64,000 nucleotides of DNA from Acidimicrobiia bacterium (GCA_016215655.1 JACRIT010000028.1:1-64000); one strand, 5' to 3'; positions 7,736 through 16,656 are shown, numbered from the stretch's first letter. Notes: generated by a model not told the origin, from the sequence alone. Program-made: numbers and translations.

Positions 7736-9198
7736 GTGTCCCCTTCCCTCCGTTTGTTCGCAGACCGGCGCAATCGATCTCGCAGCGCTCGCAGCGGTGC
7801 CGTGAGCCTCCAGGAGCGGGAACCCTGGATTGCGGCGAGCTGGGCATCCAGCGCATCCCGCGCTGCGGCCACGGTGTCCCGCTCTGCCGTCACCGCATCT
7901 CGCTGTGCGGCCGCCTCGTCCCGCTCCGCCGTGACCCTGTTTCGCTCGGCGGTGACGATGTCCCGCTCTTCCGTCACCCTGTTGCGTTCGGCCGTGGCGG
8001 CGTCCCGTTCCAGACGCGCCGATAGCAGGTCAGCCGCCAACGACTCCAGCAGACTCGGCGCCGAAAGCAAGAACCGGGACACGGACGCCACCCCGGTGCG
8101 CCGTGACGACGGCGCGGAGGCGAGCGATGCGATGCGGTCCCAGTGCCTCGAGAGTCGGCCCAGGGAGTCTCGAACGGCAGCCGAGGGTTGGGTCTTGCCG
8201 AGCCGCACCCGGAGCCATTCCGGATCGACGTCCACCGTCCTGTCGAATGTCCCGATCCCTTCGAATCCTTGGAGGACCTCATACTTCCCGGTCATTGCCT
8301 GCGATGGCCGGAACACGGGGACCCCAAGAGCGAGTGCGGTGATCGCGAGATGCAAGCTGGTACCCACGACTCCCGCCGCGTGTGCAATCAGCTCCGCGAG
8401 CACCAACGGGTGCGGCCATGGCCTCACCGCCGTCACCCCTGGTCGGCGTCCGAAGGTTGCGATGTCGTCACCCAGCGCCGGGCCGATGGCCACGGTCACT
8501 GCCTGGACATCGCCGAGGCCTCTTGGGTCGTCATCGATGAGTCGCCAGAACGAACCAAGGGTGTCCGTCGCCTGGATCAGGAGATAGCCGTCCGTCAACC
8601 CGGCGGACTCTCGAATACGGAGGTACTCGGGCGAGGGTTCCGCCACGTCCAGGAGCTGTCCGACGCCAAAGGCCGTGTCGGGTACCACCTCGATGTCTAC
8701 CTCTCCGCGGAATGGGTCGAGAATCCGACGGGAGGCCTCGTCGCGAACGTTCGGATAGTCACTCGACTCGACGGCCAGCTTCAGCAGGGATTCCGCCCAC
8801 GAAGGGACTGGGCCACGGACCCCCAGGGCATTCCACAAGACCGGAGCGCCGGCCTGCGCTCCCACCAGCATGGGAGCGAGCCAGTAGCCGGTGGGGTGAT
8901 GCATGTCCGGGGTAGGGGGGCGGTAGCCCGGTGCGACGTCCTTGTCGAAACGAATGAGGTCTCCTCCCCCGACCAGGATGACGTGGAGGCCCGCCGCCGC
9001 TGCCGGCAGGTCGGTCAGCGGATGCACGGCGTAGGGCCAACTCGTCGCCGACTTGGCGTGATACGAGAAGGGTTCGAGTGTCAGGGGGCCCAGCCGTTTC
9101 TCGAGTTCGGCGCGGGCGATGATCGGGAACAGAAGGTCGCCGAAGTTCTCCACATCGAATGTTCCACAGATCCCTATGCGCCGTGCGCTATCGACCAA
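7732..9198 (-). CDS. Polysaccharide pyruvyltransferase-like protein with C-terminal coiled coil
   Basis: About 488 residues. RIGICGTFDVENFGDLLFP opens a polysaccharide-pyruvyltransferase domain, and GTSLHLAITALALGVPV is its C-terminal Rossmann segment. After residue ~390 comes a coiled coil of seven-residue repeats (VTAERDx), then SRSWRLTAPLRALR, a tail motif common in glycan-cluster enzymes. By family the domain transfers pyruvate or a related group to a sugar. The frame extends to an ATG at 9348, but that part is heptamer repeat. TTG 9198 is preferred: AGGAGG lies 8 nt upstream and TACCCT (9230-9235) lies upstream of that. Confidence 0.7.
   Translation of the reverse strand: MVDSARRIGICGTFDVENFGDLLFPIIARAELEKRLGPLTLEPFSYHAKSATSWPYAVHPLTDLPAAAAGLHVILVGGGDLIRFDKDVAPGYRPPTPDMHHPTGYWLAPMLVGAQAGAPVLWNALGVRGPVPSWAESLLKLAVESSDYPNVRDEASRRILDPFRGEVDIEVVPDTAFGVGQLLDVAEPSPEYLRIRESAGLTDGYLLIQATDTLGSFWRLIDDDPRGLGDVQAVTVAIGPALGDDIATFGRRPGVTAVRPWPHPLVLAELIAHAAGVVGTSLHLAITALALGVPVFRPSQAMTGKYEVLQGFEGIGTFDRTVDVDPEWLRVRLGKTQPSAAVRDSLGRLSRHWDRIASLASAPSSRRTGVASVSRFLLSAPSLLESLAADLLSARLERDAATAERNRVTEERDIVTAERNRVTAERDEAAAQRDAVTAERDTVAAARDALDAQLAAIQGSRSWRLTAPLRALRDRLRRSANKRREGDT
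7873..8013 (-). repeat. 21-bp tandem repeat encoding the coiled coil
   Basis: Roughly seven imperfect 21-bp units within the pyruvyltransferase-like gene, each encoding a variant of VTAERDx. The period is 3 x 7 bp, one heptad per unit. Confidence 0.75.
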
Positions 9199-9229
9199 GC
9201 GACTGGCCTCCTGCTCCTCGATGGCGCCG

Positions 9230-9235
9230 AGGGTA
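9230..9235 (-). promoter_or_regulatory. -10 box TACCCT of the glycan operon
   Basis: Minus-strand TACCCT about 30 nt before TTG 9198. Here a short leader with AGGAGG remains, unlike the leaderless neighbours. Confidence 0.45.
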
Positions 9236-9303
9236 CCGAGCCTTCGCCGCCCTATCTGGCCATCGATGGCGATCTCATGCGTCGTCTCCGAGCCGCGTCC
9301 CGC

Positions 9304-9352
9304 GTTGGGCATTGCGCATCGCGCTCCTGCCAATCGCCAGTTGCCCATCGCC
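9304..9352. repeat. Seven-unit heptamer array (ATTGCGC / AATCGCC type)
   Basis: Seven consecutive 7-mers in one register: GTTGGGC, ATTGCGC, ATCGCGC, TCCTGCC, AATCGCC, AGTTGCC, CATCGCC. The array abuts the -10 box of the NYN gene. Confidence 0.85.
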
Positions 9353-9359
9353 CCAGCGG

Positions 9360-9365
9360 TACCCT
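9360..9365 (+). promoter_or_regulatory. -10 box TACCCT of the NYN gene
   Basis: Exactly 6 nt before ATG 9372, the ideal position for transcription to start at the A of the start codon. Confidence 0.65.
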
Positions 9366-9371
9366 TTCCCC

Positions 9372-10412
9372 ATGGACACCTCTGAGGAACGTATCGCGCT
9401 GTTCATGGACTTCGAGAACCTGGCGATCGGGGCCCGCGAGGACCTGAAGGGGGCCAAGTTCGACATGAAGCCGGTGGCCGACGCCCTCGCCGAGCGGGGC
9501 CGGGTGGTGGTGCGCCGGGCGTACGCCGACTGGAACCTTTTCGAGGAGTACCGCCGCATGCTGGCGGAGCACCACGTCGAGATGATCGAGATCCCTCAGC
9601 GCATGGGGGCGAGCCGCAAGAACGCCGCCGACATCAAGATGGCAGTGGACGCGGTGGAACTGTCCTTCGAGCGTGACTACATCACCACCTACGTCATCGC
9701 CACCGGCGACAGCGACTTCACCCCGCTGGTGCACAAGCTGCGCGAACTGAACAAGCGGGTGGTGGGCATCGGCCTGCGGGCCAGCACGTCGGCGTTGCTG
9801 CCGCCGGCCTGCGACGAGTTCCTCTTCTACGACTCGCTCGACGGGGTGGACATGCCGCAGAAGACCCGGCGGCGGCGCCGCGGCGAGGCGGCGACGAGTG
9901 AGGCACCGACCACGGTGGCACCCGTCGCCGAGGAGCCCGCGGATCTCGACCAGTTCGTCACCCAGACCCTCTCCGGTCTGCAGCGCTCCGGCGACACCGT
10001 GGTGCTCGCCTCCGGGTTGAAGCGGGCCCTGTTGCGCAAGGATCCCACCTTCAACGAGGCAGACCACGGGTTCCGCACCTTCGGCGAGTTGCTGCGCAGC
10101 CTGGCGCAGCGGGGGGTGGTGGAGGTCGGCGACAGTGGATCGCGTGGCGACCCGGAGGTGTCGTTCAAGGCGTCGGGTGGCCAGGACGAGCACGCCTTCG
10201 ACCTACTGCGCAAGGTGATCGCCAAGGGCAAGGGGCCGGTGCCGCTCTCCGGGATCAAGGACAAGATCCGCAAGATGGAGCCGGAGTTCTCCGAGAAGGC
10301 CTACGGCTACGGATCGTTCCTCCAGTTCTCCCGGGCGGCCGCCGCCCGCGGGGTGATGACCATGGACTGGTCGGAGGAGATCGACGACTACCTGCTCGCC
10401 TTGCCGAGTTGA
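9372..10412 (+). CDS. NYN (PIN-like) nuclease domain protein with two LOTUS/OST-HTH domains
   Basis: 346 residues. The N-terminal domain begins IALFMDFENLAIG and contains NAADIKMAVDAVEL and YVIATGDSDFTPLV, the acidic motifs of NYN domains (MDxEN, D...D, SGDSDF). After a basic linker (KTRRRRRGEA) come two winged-helix OST-HTH/LOTUS domains, about 200-275 and 280-345. By family this is a predicted RNA-binding ribonuclease; bacterial targets are largely unknown. It is probably leaderless and is translationally coupled to the DDAH gene by a TTGA overlap. Confidence 0.85.
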   Translation: MDTSEERIALFMDFENLAIGAREDLKGAKFDMKPVADALAERGRVVVRRAYADWNLFEEYRRMLAEHHVEMIEIPQRMGASRKNAADIKMAVDAVELSFERDYITTYVIATGDSDFTPLVHKLRELNKRVVGIGLRASTSALLPPACDEFLFYDSLDGVDMPQKTRRRRRGEAATSEAPTTVAPVAEEPADLDQFVTQTLSGLQRSGDTVVLASGLKRALLRKDPTFNEADHGFRTFGELLRSLAQRGVVEVGDSGSRGDPEVSFKASGGQDEHAFDLLRKVIAKGKGPVPLSGIKDKIRKMEPEFSEKAYGYGSFLQFSRAAAARGVMTMDWSEEIDDYLLALPS

Positions 10413-11197
10413 GACGTCCGGTCGCCCTGGTTCGCGCGGTCCCCGACTCGTTCGTGTCCTGCGTCACCTCCCGGCCGGTGTCACCTCCGCTGTATCCCGA
10501 CAGGGCCCGCGAGCAGCACGCCGGATATGTGGCGGCACTCGAGGCGGGGGGCTTTGCCGTCTTCGGCGTGCCCGCCGACGAGAGCCATCCAGACTGCTCG
10601 TTCATCGAGGATGCCGCCGTCGTCGTGGGACGCCGCGCCCTGCTCACCAATCCGGGCCATCCCTCGCGACGGGGCGAGGGCCGCGGGGTCGGTGCGGTCC
10701 TGTCCGGCTGGGTTGCCGTCGAAGAGATGGAGGCGGGCACCCTCGATGGTGGTGATGTGCTCCAGGCCGGGGGTCGGGTGTTCGCCGGACTGAGCGCCCG
10801 CAGCGATGCCACCGGTGTGGCAATGCTTGCCAGGTTCTGCGACCCGATCGAGGTGGTGCCGGTTCCGGTGCGCGACACCCTCCATCTCAAGTCCGGGGTG
10901 TCGGCCCTCGACGAGGAGACCGTGCTGTGGCATCCGGCGGCTTGCTCCCGCGAAGTCTTCACCGGGCTCCGCGTGATCGAGGTACCGGGCGCCGATCCCG
11001 AAGCCGCCAACGTGGTGCGGCTCCCCGATGGATCGATCCTCGTCGCCGCCCACCAGGTGGTCACCGCCGACCTGGTGGCTGCGATGGGCTATCCGGTGCG
11101 TCCGGTGGACGTCTCCGAGTTCGCCCGCGCCGACGGCGGCCTCACCTGTCTGTCATTGCGACTTCGCTCCGTCAGCGTCGTATCCTCGACCGCATGA
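10409..11197 (+). CDS. ddaH: Dimethylarginine dimethylaminohydrolase-like amidinotransferase-fold enzyme
   Basis: 262 residues. The DDAH pattern is present: FIEDAAVVVG near the N-terminus, GTLDGGDVLQ, catalytic His in DTLHLKSGVS, and the nucleophile Cys247 in GGLTCLSLR. Family members hydrolyse N-methylated arginines to citrulline and methylamines. The TTG start overlaps the stop of the NYN gene (TTGA), and its own stop overlaps the ATG of bpa. Other guanidino substrates are possible. Confidence 0.85.
   Translation: MRRPVALVRAVPDSFVSCVTSRPVSPPLYPDRAREQHAGYVAALEAGGFAVFGVPADESHPDCSFIEDAAVVVGRRALLTNPGHPSRRGEGRGVGAVLSGWVAVEEMEAGTLDGGDVLQAGGRVFAGLSARSDATGVAMLARFCDPIEVVPVPVRDTLHLKSGVSALDEETVLWHPAACSREVFTGLRVIEVPGADPEAANVVRLPDGSILVAAHQVVTADLVAAMGYPVRPVDVSEFARADGGLTCLSLRLRSVSVVSSTA
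11181..11186 (+). promoter_or_regulatory. Internal -10 box TATCCT of bpa
   Basis: 7 nt before ATG 11194 and inside the end of the DDAH gene, so bpa may have its own leaderless transcript in addition to read-through. Confidence 0.45.
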
Positions 11198-11649
11198 GCG
11201 AACCGCAGACCCCGCCGGTACCCGAGATCGTGGAGGAGAAGGACGACGACCACTCCTACGTGCAGGCTCCCAAGCTCATGCGCATCGCCTCGATGACCCG
11301 GGCGATGCTGGAGGAGATCCGCCAGGCCCCGCTCGACGATGCCGGGCGCCGCCGCCTCGCCGCCATCTTCGACAGTTCGCTGGCGGAGATGCAGGACGTG
11401 CTCAGCACCGACCTCCGCGACGAGCTCAACGACCTCTTCGTCCCGCTCTCCTCGGAGGCGGTCACCGAAGCCGAGCTCCGCATCGCCCAGGCGCAGCTGG
11501 TGGGATGGCTCGAAGGCCTGTTCGCCGGGATCCAGGCGACCCTGTGGAGCCAGCAGGCGGTGGCGGCCAGCCAGTTGCAGCAGATGCGAACCCGCGCCCT
11601 CGAAGCCCAGTCGGGACGCGCCACCGACACGCCGGGGCAGTACCTCTAG
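11194..11649 (+). CDS. bpa: Bacterial proteasome activator (Bpa/PafE family)
   Basis: 151 residues. The central ELRIAQAQLVGWLEGLFAGIQATLW and the extreme C-terminal GQYL match the mycobacterial Bpa (Rv3780) family. The GQYL tail is the known docking motif that opens the 20S core particle gate without ATP. The acidic, disordered N-terminus (about 25 residues) is also typical. It implies a 20S proteasome elsewhere in the genome. The start overlaps the DDAH stop (ATGA), and the next gene begins right after its stop. Confidence 0.95.
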   Translation: MSEPQTPPVPEIVEEKDDDHSYVQAPKLMRIASMTRAMLEEIRQAPLDDAGRRRLAAIFDSSLAEMQDVLSTDLRDELNDLFVPLSSEAVTEAELRIAQAQLVGWLEGLFAGIQATLWSQQAVAASQLQQMRTRALEAQSGRATDTPGQYL

Positions 11650-12633
11650 GTGGACGGGCGGCGGCTGCGGCGCCGTTTGCGGACGGTCCCGACCCACCTG
11701 CTCCTGTTCGCATTGGTGACCGTGCTCGCCCCGGTGTGGCTGGTCGTCGGGCTGGTGATCGACGTGGTGCGCCGACTCGTGAGACACCGGCGCGGCATGG
11801 CGGTGCGGATGTTCGCCTTCGGCTGGTGGTTCCTCTTCATCGAGGTGGGCGGTCTGGTGGCGCTGTTGGGGCACTGGTTGGCTGCCGGGTTCGGGCGCGA
11901 CAAGCCGCGGTTGCGGGAAGGCTCCTACCGCCTCCAGGAGTGGTGGGCGAGGAGGCTCTTCGGTGCAGTGGTGCGCATCTTCGGGCTCACGGTCACGGTC
12001 GAGGGCCTCGACCAGGTGGCTCCGGGTCCCGTCATCGTGATGATGCGCCACGCCAGCATCGTTGACACCCTGCTTCCCAACGTCTTCGTCACCGGCAAGG
12101 CGAGGATCCGGCTCCGCTATGTGCTCAAGAAGGAGTTGCTCGCCGATCCGCTCCTCGACATCGCCGGCAACCGCCTCATCAATCACTTCGTCGACCGGGA
12201 GGGCGACTCGACCGCCGAGGTGAAGGCGGTGATGGCACTGGCCGATGGCCTCACCGATCGGGAGGGTGTGCTCATCTATCCCGAGGGGACGCGGTTCACC
12301 GTGGCCCGTCGCGATCGGGTGCTCGCCGGCCTCGGCGCGCGCGACACCGGTTTGGCCGAACGGGCGCGGCGCCTGCAGCGGGTGCTGCCACCGCGCCCCG
12401 GTGGCTCGGCCGGGTTGCTCGAGACGGGCCACGACGTGGTGATCGCCGCCCACACCGGTCTCGAGCCACTGGCGACCATCCCCGATGCCTGGTCGGGACG
12501 CATCGTCGGTTCGCACCTCCGCATCCGTTTCCAGCGCTTCCCCGGATCCTCGATTCCGCAGACGCGGCGCGGCCGGGTGGAGTGGCTCTTCGATCGCTGG
12601 GACGAGGTCGACGCCTGGCTCCGCGGTTGGTGA
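11650..12633 (+). CDS. plsC: 1-acyl-sn-glycerol-3-phosphate acyltransferase-like protein (PlsC)
   Basis: 327 residues. Two N-terminal membrane segments (about 18-40 and 55-78) precede the acyltransferase domain. The catalytic HxxxxD is H134-D139 in RHASIVDT, and the substrate motif EGTRF is present. By family it acylates lysophosphatidate during phospholipid synthesis at the membrane. Its GTG directly follows the bpa stop codon, and its stop overlaps the photolyase start. Confidence 0.85.
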   Translation: MDGRRLRRRLRTVPTHLLLFALVTVLAPVWLVVGLVIDVVRRLVRHRRGMAVRMFAFGWWFLFIEVGGLVALLGHWLAAGFGRDKPRLREGSYRLQEWWARRLFGAVVRIFGLTVTVEGLDQVAPGPVIVMMRHASIVDTLLPNVFVTGKARIRLRYVLKKELLADPLLDIAGNRLINHFVDREGDSTAEVKAVMALADGLTDREGVLIYPEGTRFTVARRDRVLAGLGARDTGLAERARRLQRVLPPRPGGSAGLLETGHDVVIAAHTGLEPLATIPDAWSGRIVGSHLRIRFQRFPGSSIPQTRRGRVEWLFDRWDEVDAWLRGW

Positions 12634-13985
12634 GCACCGGCGTCGTCTGGTTCCGATCCGACCTGCGGCTCGCCGACAACCCGGCCTGGGCAGCGGCCAC
12701 CGCGGCGCACGATCGAGTGTTGGCGCTGTTCGTGCTCGACCCGCGGCCGCTGTCCGCCTCGGGGCCGCTGCGGACCGACTTGCTGCTGGCACACCTCGCT
12801 TCGCTCGACGAAGCACTCGTTCGACAGGGCGGGCGCCTCCTGGTCCGTCACGGCGATCCTCGCACCGTGGTGCCGGAGGTGGTGGCGAGCAGCGGAGCCG
12901 AGGCGGTGCATCTGAATCATGACGTCACCCCGTACGCCATCCGGCGCGACACCGCGGTCGGCGCCGCGGTGGCCGTGGTGGTGCACCACGGACGGACCAT
13001 CCATCCCGTCGGTGCCATCACGACGGCCGGTGGTGCGCCGTATCGGGTCTTCACTCCGTTCCACCGGGCGTGGGAGGCGACGTCGTGGGAGCCGTGGCCG
13101 CAGGGTGGAGCCGCCACGGTGGCCGGCGAGGTCGGTGACGGGGTACCGCCCGCGGCGCCACCGGTGATGGCACCGGGAGAAGCGGGTGCCGCCCACCGAC
13201 TGGAACGGCTTCTCGAACACGTCGACCGCTACGACGAGGAGCGCGACCGGCCCGATCTGGACCACACCTCGCGGCTCTCCGCCGACCTGCATTTCGGCGC
13301 GGTCTCGCCGCGCCTCGTGGCGAGCGTGATCGGCGACCGCACCCCGGGGAGGCGGGCCTTCATCCGCCAGTTGGCTTGGCGGGAGTTCTACGCCCAGGTG
13401 CTCGCCACCCATCCGGAGACCCTGGTCCGGGCGCTGCGGTCGGAGTACGACGCCGTGGCCTGGCGGGATGATCCCGGAGGGCTCGAGGCGTGGCAGGCAG
13501 GGAGGACCGGGTACCCCTTCGTCGATGCCGGCATGCGGCAGCTGCTCGCCACGGGATGGATGCACAACCGGGTGCGCATGGTCGCTGCCTCGTTCCTGGT
13601 GAAGGACCTGCTCATCGACTGGCGTCACGGAGAGCGTTGGTTCCGGCGTCACCTCGTCGATGCCGATGTCGGCCAGAACGTGGGCAACTGGCAGTGGGTG
13701 GCCGGCACCGGAGCCGATGCCGCTCCCTACTTCCGAGTGTTCAACCCGGTGACCCAGTCGCGGCGTTTCGATCCCGACGGCGACTACCTGCGCCGGTGGG
13801 TGCCGGAGCTCCGTGGTCTGGATGGCGATGCCATCCATGCCCCCTGGGAGGCGGCTCCGTTGGATTTGGCAGCGGGCGGCGTCGTGCTCGACGACACCTA
13901 CCCATCGCCGATGGTCGACCACGCCATGGCGCGGGAGCGGGCGATCGCCGCCTATCGGAGAGGGCGAACGATCAGAGCCCGGTGA
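12630..13985 (+). CDS. phr: Deoxyribodipyrimidine photolyase
   Basis: 451 residues. VVWFRSDLRLADNPAW begins the antenna-binding domain. The FAD-binding region shows DLHFGAVSPR, RQLAWREFYAQVL, YPFVDAGMRQLLATGWMHNR and GNWQWVAGTG, all diagnostic of class I photolyases. It repairs UV-induced cyclobutane dimers with blue light. GTG 12630 overlaps the plsC stop (GTGA). The last 14 bp overlap the convergent cyclophilin gene. Confidence 0.93.
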   Translation: MSTGVVWFRSDLRLADNPAWAAATAAHDRVLALFVLDPRPLSASGPLRTDLLLAHLASLDEALVRQGGRLLVRHGDPRTVVPEVVASSGAEAVHLNHDVTPYAIRRDTAVGAAVAVVVHHGRTIHPVGAITTAGGAPYRVFTPFHRAWEATSWEPWPQGGAATVAGEVGDGVPPAAPPVMAPGEAGAAHRLERLLEHVDRYDEERDRPDLDHTSRLSADLHFGAVSPRLVASVIGDRTPGRRAFIRQLAWREFYAQVLATHPETLVRALRSEYDAVAWRDDPGGLEAWQAGRTGYPFVDAGMRQLLATGWMHNRVRMVAASFLVKDLLIDWRHGERWFRRHLVDADVGQNVGNWQWVAGTGADAAPYFRVFNPVTQSRRFDPDGDYLRRWVPELRGLDGDAIHAPWEAAPLDLAAGGVVLDDTYPSPMVDHAMARERAIAAYRRGRTIRAR

Positions 13986-14481
13986 CGGTGATCTTCGTGA
14001 TCGCCGGCGGGGTCGTCGGCCGATCCTGCGCTCCGGTGGGGAGGGCGGCGATGGCGTCGACCACTTCGATCCCCGCGGTGACCTTCCCGAAGATGGTGTA
14101 GCTGTGAGGCAGGCCGTAGTCGCGGTGCATGATGAAGAACTGGCTGCCGTTGGTGTTCGGACCGGCATTCGCCATCGCCATCGTCCCCCGGGTGTACGTG
14201 CCGGGGCCGTCGAGCTCGTCGCGGAACTTGTAGCCGGGACCGCCGCGGCCGGTCCCGGTGGGATCGCCACCCTGGACCATGAACCCCGAGATCACCCGGT
14301 GGAAGATCACCCCGTCGTAGAACCCCTGGCCGGCGAGGAAGAGGAAGTTGTTGACCGCCAGCGGCGCCTCGGCGGGGAGGAACGACACGGTGATGTCCCC
14401 GAGGGTGGTGTGCAGGGTGGCGGTGTACTGACCATCGAGATCGATGACGAGGTCCGGCGGGGACGAGTACTGCTTGGCCAC
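13972..14481 (-). CDS. Cyclophilin-type peptidyl-prolyl cis-trans isomerase
   Basis: 169 residues. FHRVISGFMVQGGDPTGTGRGGPGYKF, the MAMANAGPNTNGSQFFI segment and HSYTIFGKV cover the active site (Arg in FHR, QGGDP, SQFFI). No signal peptide or membrane segment is seen, so it is probably cytoplasmic. The frame is open further upstream, but those codons are heptamer repeat. GTG 14481 gives the normal family N-terminus and has GAAAGG about 10 nt upstream. Confidence 0.9.
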   Translation of the reverse strand: MAKQYSSPPDLVIDLDGQYTATLHTTLGDITVSFLPAEAPLAVNNFLFLAGQGFYDGVIFHRVISGFMVQGGDPTGTGRGGPGYKFRDELDGPGTYTRGTMAMANAGPNTNGSQFFIMHRDYGLPHSYTIFGKVTAGIEVVDAIAALPTGAQDRPTTPPAITKITVTGL

Positions 14482-14558
14482 GGGGGAGCGCCTTTCGGAG
14501 ATGAGCGGGGGACAGTAGCCCGATGCCTGAGACCCGATGTTCGTTGCCCTTGTACGGG

Positions 14559-14693
14559 GTGCCGGGTACCGGACAGCGCCGTTACCCGTTACCCGTTCCG
14601 GGTCTGCGCCGTCTTCTCTGCCCTCCGCAGCCGGCCCTCCTCGCCGCCTGACGAATTGCGAATTGCGACGCATTACGCATGGCGCATTGCGGA
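14559..14693. repeat. Double heptamer array (CGTTACC and CGAATTG types)
   Basis: Block 1 (14559-14600) reads GTGCCGG, GTACCGG, ACAGCGC, CGTTACC, CGTTACC, CGTTCCG. Block 2 (14652-14693) reads CGAATTG twice, then CGACGCA, TTACGCA, TGGCGCA, TTGCGGA. Two unit families occur side by side. Confidence 0.85.
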
Positions 14694-14754
14694 AGAGCTC
14701 AGACGACAGCGGTCCCGACTCGCGCCCCGGTAGTTCCACGCGTGTCACGACAAT

Positions 14755-14790
14755 GACAAAATCGTCTTACGCGTCACATGGGCGCGTAAG
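14755..14790 (-). terminator. Terminator of the acyl-CoA dehydrogenase gene
   Basis: CTTACGCG (14766-14773) pairs with CGCGTAAG (14783-14790) around a 9-nt loop. On the minus strand ACGATTTT follows, a short T tract. It begins 10 bp after the gene's stop. Confidence 0.65.
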
Positions 14791-14800
14791 AACGCCTGCC

Positions 14801-16591
14801 TCAGCCGAGGCGGGAGGCGTCGATGGCGTACATGCCTTCGTGGCCGGCCAGACAGGTGGCCTTGAGTCCGGGCACGGTGGTGAGCACGTGCTCGGCGTAG
14901 AAGGCGGCCGAGGCGATTCTGTCGGCGAGAAACGCGGTGTCATAGCCCACCGGGCCCTCGGCGGCGGCCCTGGCTCCCCGCGCCAGCATCCACCCGCCCA
15001 GGGTGTCGCCGATCATCTTCAGGAACGGGGTCGCCCCGGCGAGGACGTCGTCGTAACGCCCGCCCATGAGCCAGGCGCCGAAGGTCATGGCGACCTCGGC
15101 GGTGGCCTCGAGCGCGGCATTGAGCCGGTCACCGATCGGCTTGAGATCCCCGTCCAGGGATGAGGCGTCCACCTGGATCATCTGGAGAAGCCGTTGCATG
15201 GCGGCACCACCCTCCATGGGGAGCCGGCGCATCGCCAGGTCCATCGCCTGGATGCCATTCGTGCCCTCGTAGATCGGGGCGATGCGGGCATCGCGCCACC
15301 ACTGGGCGGCGCCGGTCTCCTCGACGTAGCCCGAGCCACCGTGGATCTGGATGCCGAGCGAGGTGAGGGTGACGCCGAGATCGCTCGCCCAGGCCTTGCA
15401 GATCGGTGTGAGGATCGCCGCCAGCGACTCGTTCTCCTCGCGCACCGCGGCATCACCGTGGGAACGGGACACATCGATCGCCGCCGCCGTCCGGTAGAGC
15501 AGACCGCGCATCGCCTCGATGTTGCAGCGCATCGTCATCAGCATGCGCCGGACATCGGGGTGGGCGATGATCGCCACCGGATCGTGCGACGGGCTTCCGA
15601 TGCGCCGCCCCTGGATGCGATCTTTGGCGTACTGCGCTGCCTGCTGATAGGACCGTTCGGCGAGGGCGAGACCCTCGATGCCCACCGAGAGCCGGGCCTC
15701 GTTCATCATCGTGAACATGTACTTCATGCCGTGCGAGGCTTCCCCGATCAGGTAGCCGACGGCGCCATCGCCGTTCTCGCCGAACGACAGCACGCAGGTG
15801 GGGCTGGAGTGGATGCCGATCTTCTCCTCGATGGAGAGGCACGTGATGTCGTTGCGCTCGCCGACGCTCCCATCCGGATTCACCAGGAATTTGGGGACGA
15901 TGAAGCAGGAGATGCCCTTCGTACCCGGAGGGGCGTCAGGGGTGCGGGCGAGGACGACGTGCACGATGTTCTCGGTGAGGTCGTGCTCTCCCCAGGTGAT
16001 GAAGATCTTCGTGCCCTTGATGCGGTAGGTGCCATCGGGGGCGGGGATCGCCTTGGTGACGAGCGCGCCCACGTCCGAACCGGCGCCGGCCTCGGTGAGC
16101 AGCATCGTGCCGCTCCACGCCCCGGTGACGAGCTTCTCCAGGTAGGTGGCGCGCTGCTCGTCGGAGCCGTGCTGCACCAGCATGTCCACGGTGCCGTAGG
16201 TGAGCATCGGACACAGCGAGAACCCGAGGTCGGACGACTTCATCATCTCCTGGATGGCCATGGCGCTCATCCAGGGCAGGCCGCCGCCACCGATCTCCTC
16301 GGGGAACCCGGCCGCCGGCCAACCGGCTTCGGTCCACTTGGCGTACGCCTGGCGGTACCCCGGAGGCGTGGTCACGGATCCGTCGGGGTTGCGCACACTG
16401 CCCACGGTGTCGCCCACCTTGGCCAGGGGGGCGACCACCTCGGAGGTGAAGCGTCCTGCCTCGTCGAGGACGCCGGAGAGCAGATCGTCGTCGATATGGG
16501 CGAATCGGGGGATGTCCGCAATGGTGTCGAGTCCGACGACGTGCTCGATGGTGAATCGCATGTCGGTCACGGGAGCGCGATAGGAGGTCAT
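14801..16591 (-). CDS. Acyl-CoA dehydrogenase, long (about 600-residue) DmdC-like type
   Basis: 596 residues, longer than the ~380 of classic ACADs and matching the type with an extra C-terminal domain. LTEAGAGSDVGA is the FAD/substrate loop, IQIHGGSGYVEE the dimer/FAD motif, and IYEGTNGIQ carries the expected catalytic Glu. It would oxidise an acyl-CoA to the 2-enoyl-CoA with FAD in the cytoplasm. DmdC (methylmercaptopropionyl-CoA) and long-chain dehydrogenases share this architecture, so the substrate is open. ATG 16591 was chosen over one 9 nt upstream because TACGCT lies 8 nt before it. Confidence 0.88.
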   Translation of the reverse strand: MTSYRAPVTDMRFTIEHVVGLDTIADIPRFAHIDDDLLSGVLDEAGRFTSEVVAPLAKVGDTVGSVRNPDGSVTTPPGYRQAYAKWTEAGWPAAGFPEEIGGGGLPWMSAMAIQEMMKSSDLGFSLCPMLTYGTVDMLVQHGSDEQRATYLEKLVTGAWSGTMLLTEAGAGSDVGALVTKAIPAPDGTYRIKGTKIFITWGEHDLTENIVHVVLARTPDAPPGTKGISCFIVPKFLVNPDGSVGERNDITCLSIEEKIGIHSSPTCVLSFGENGDGAVGYLIGEASHGMKYMFTMMNEARLSVGIEGLALAERSYQQAAQYAKDRIQGRRIGSPSHDPVAIIAHPDVRRMLMTMRCNIEAMRGLLYRTAAAIDVSRSHGDAAVREENESLAAILTPICKAWASDLGVTLTSLGIQIHGGSGYVEETGAAQWWRDARIAPIYEGTNGIQAMDLAMRRLPMEGGAAMQRLLQMIQVDASSLDGDLKPIGDRLNAALEATAEVAMTFGAWLMGGRYDDVLAGATPFLKMIGDTLGGWMLARGARAAAEGPVGYDTAFLADRIASAAFYAEHVLTTVPGLKATCLAGHEGMYAIDASRLG

Positions 16592-16599
16592 GGACACCA

Positions 16600-16605
16600 A
16601 GCGTA
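16600..16605 (-). promoter_or_regulatory. -10 box TACGCT of the acyl-CoA dehydrogenase gene
   Basis: Minus strand, 8 nt before ATG 16591. Confidence 0.45.
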
Positions 16606-16656
16606 GAGAACTCGGGGAGGGTGGGTTACGGGTCGAATGGCAGGTTTGGGAGCGGG

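Larger units (their letters stand above)
14482..14800. other. Non-coding spacer between cyclophilin and acyl-CoA dehydrogenase genes
   Basis: This spacer holds the cyclophilin upstream region, two heptamer-array blocks (14559-14600 and 14652-14693) and a terminator hairpin (14766-14790). No credible gene is seen. Confidence 0.8.

Noticed and set aside
9199-9348. N-terminal extension of the pyruvyltransferase-like gene to ATG 9348
   Set aside because: Those codons are heptamer repeat and promoter sequence, and a ribosome site and TTG lie further in. The longer form cannot be fully excluded.
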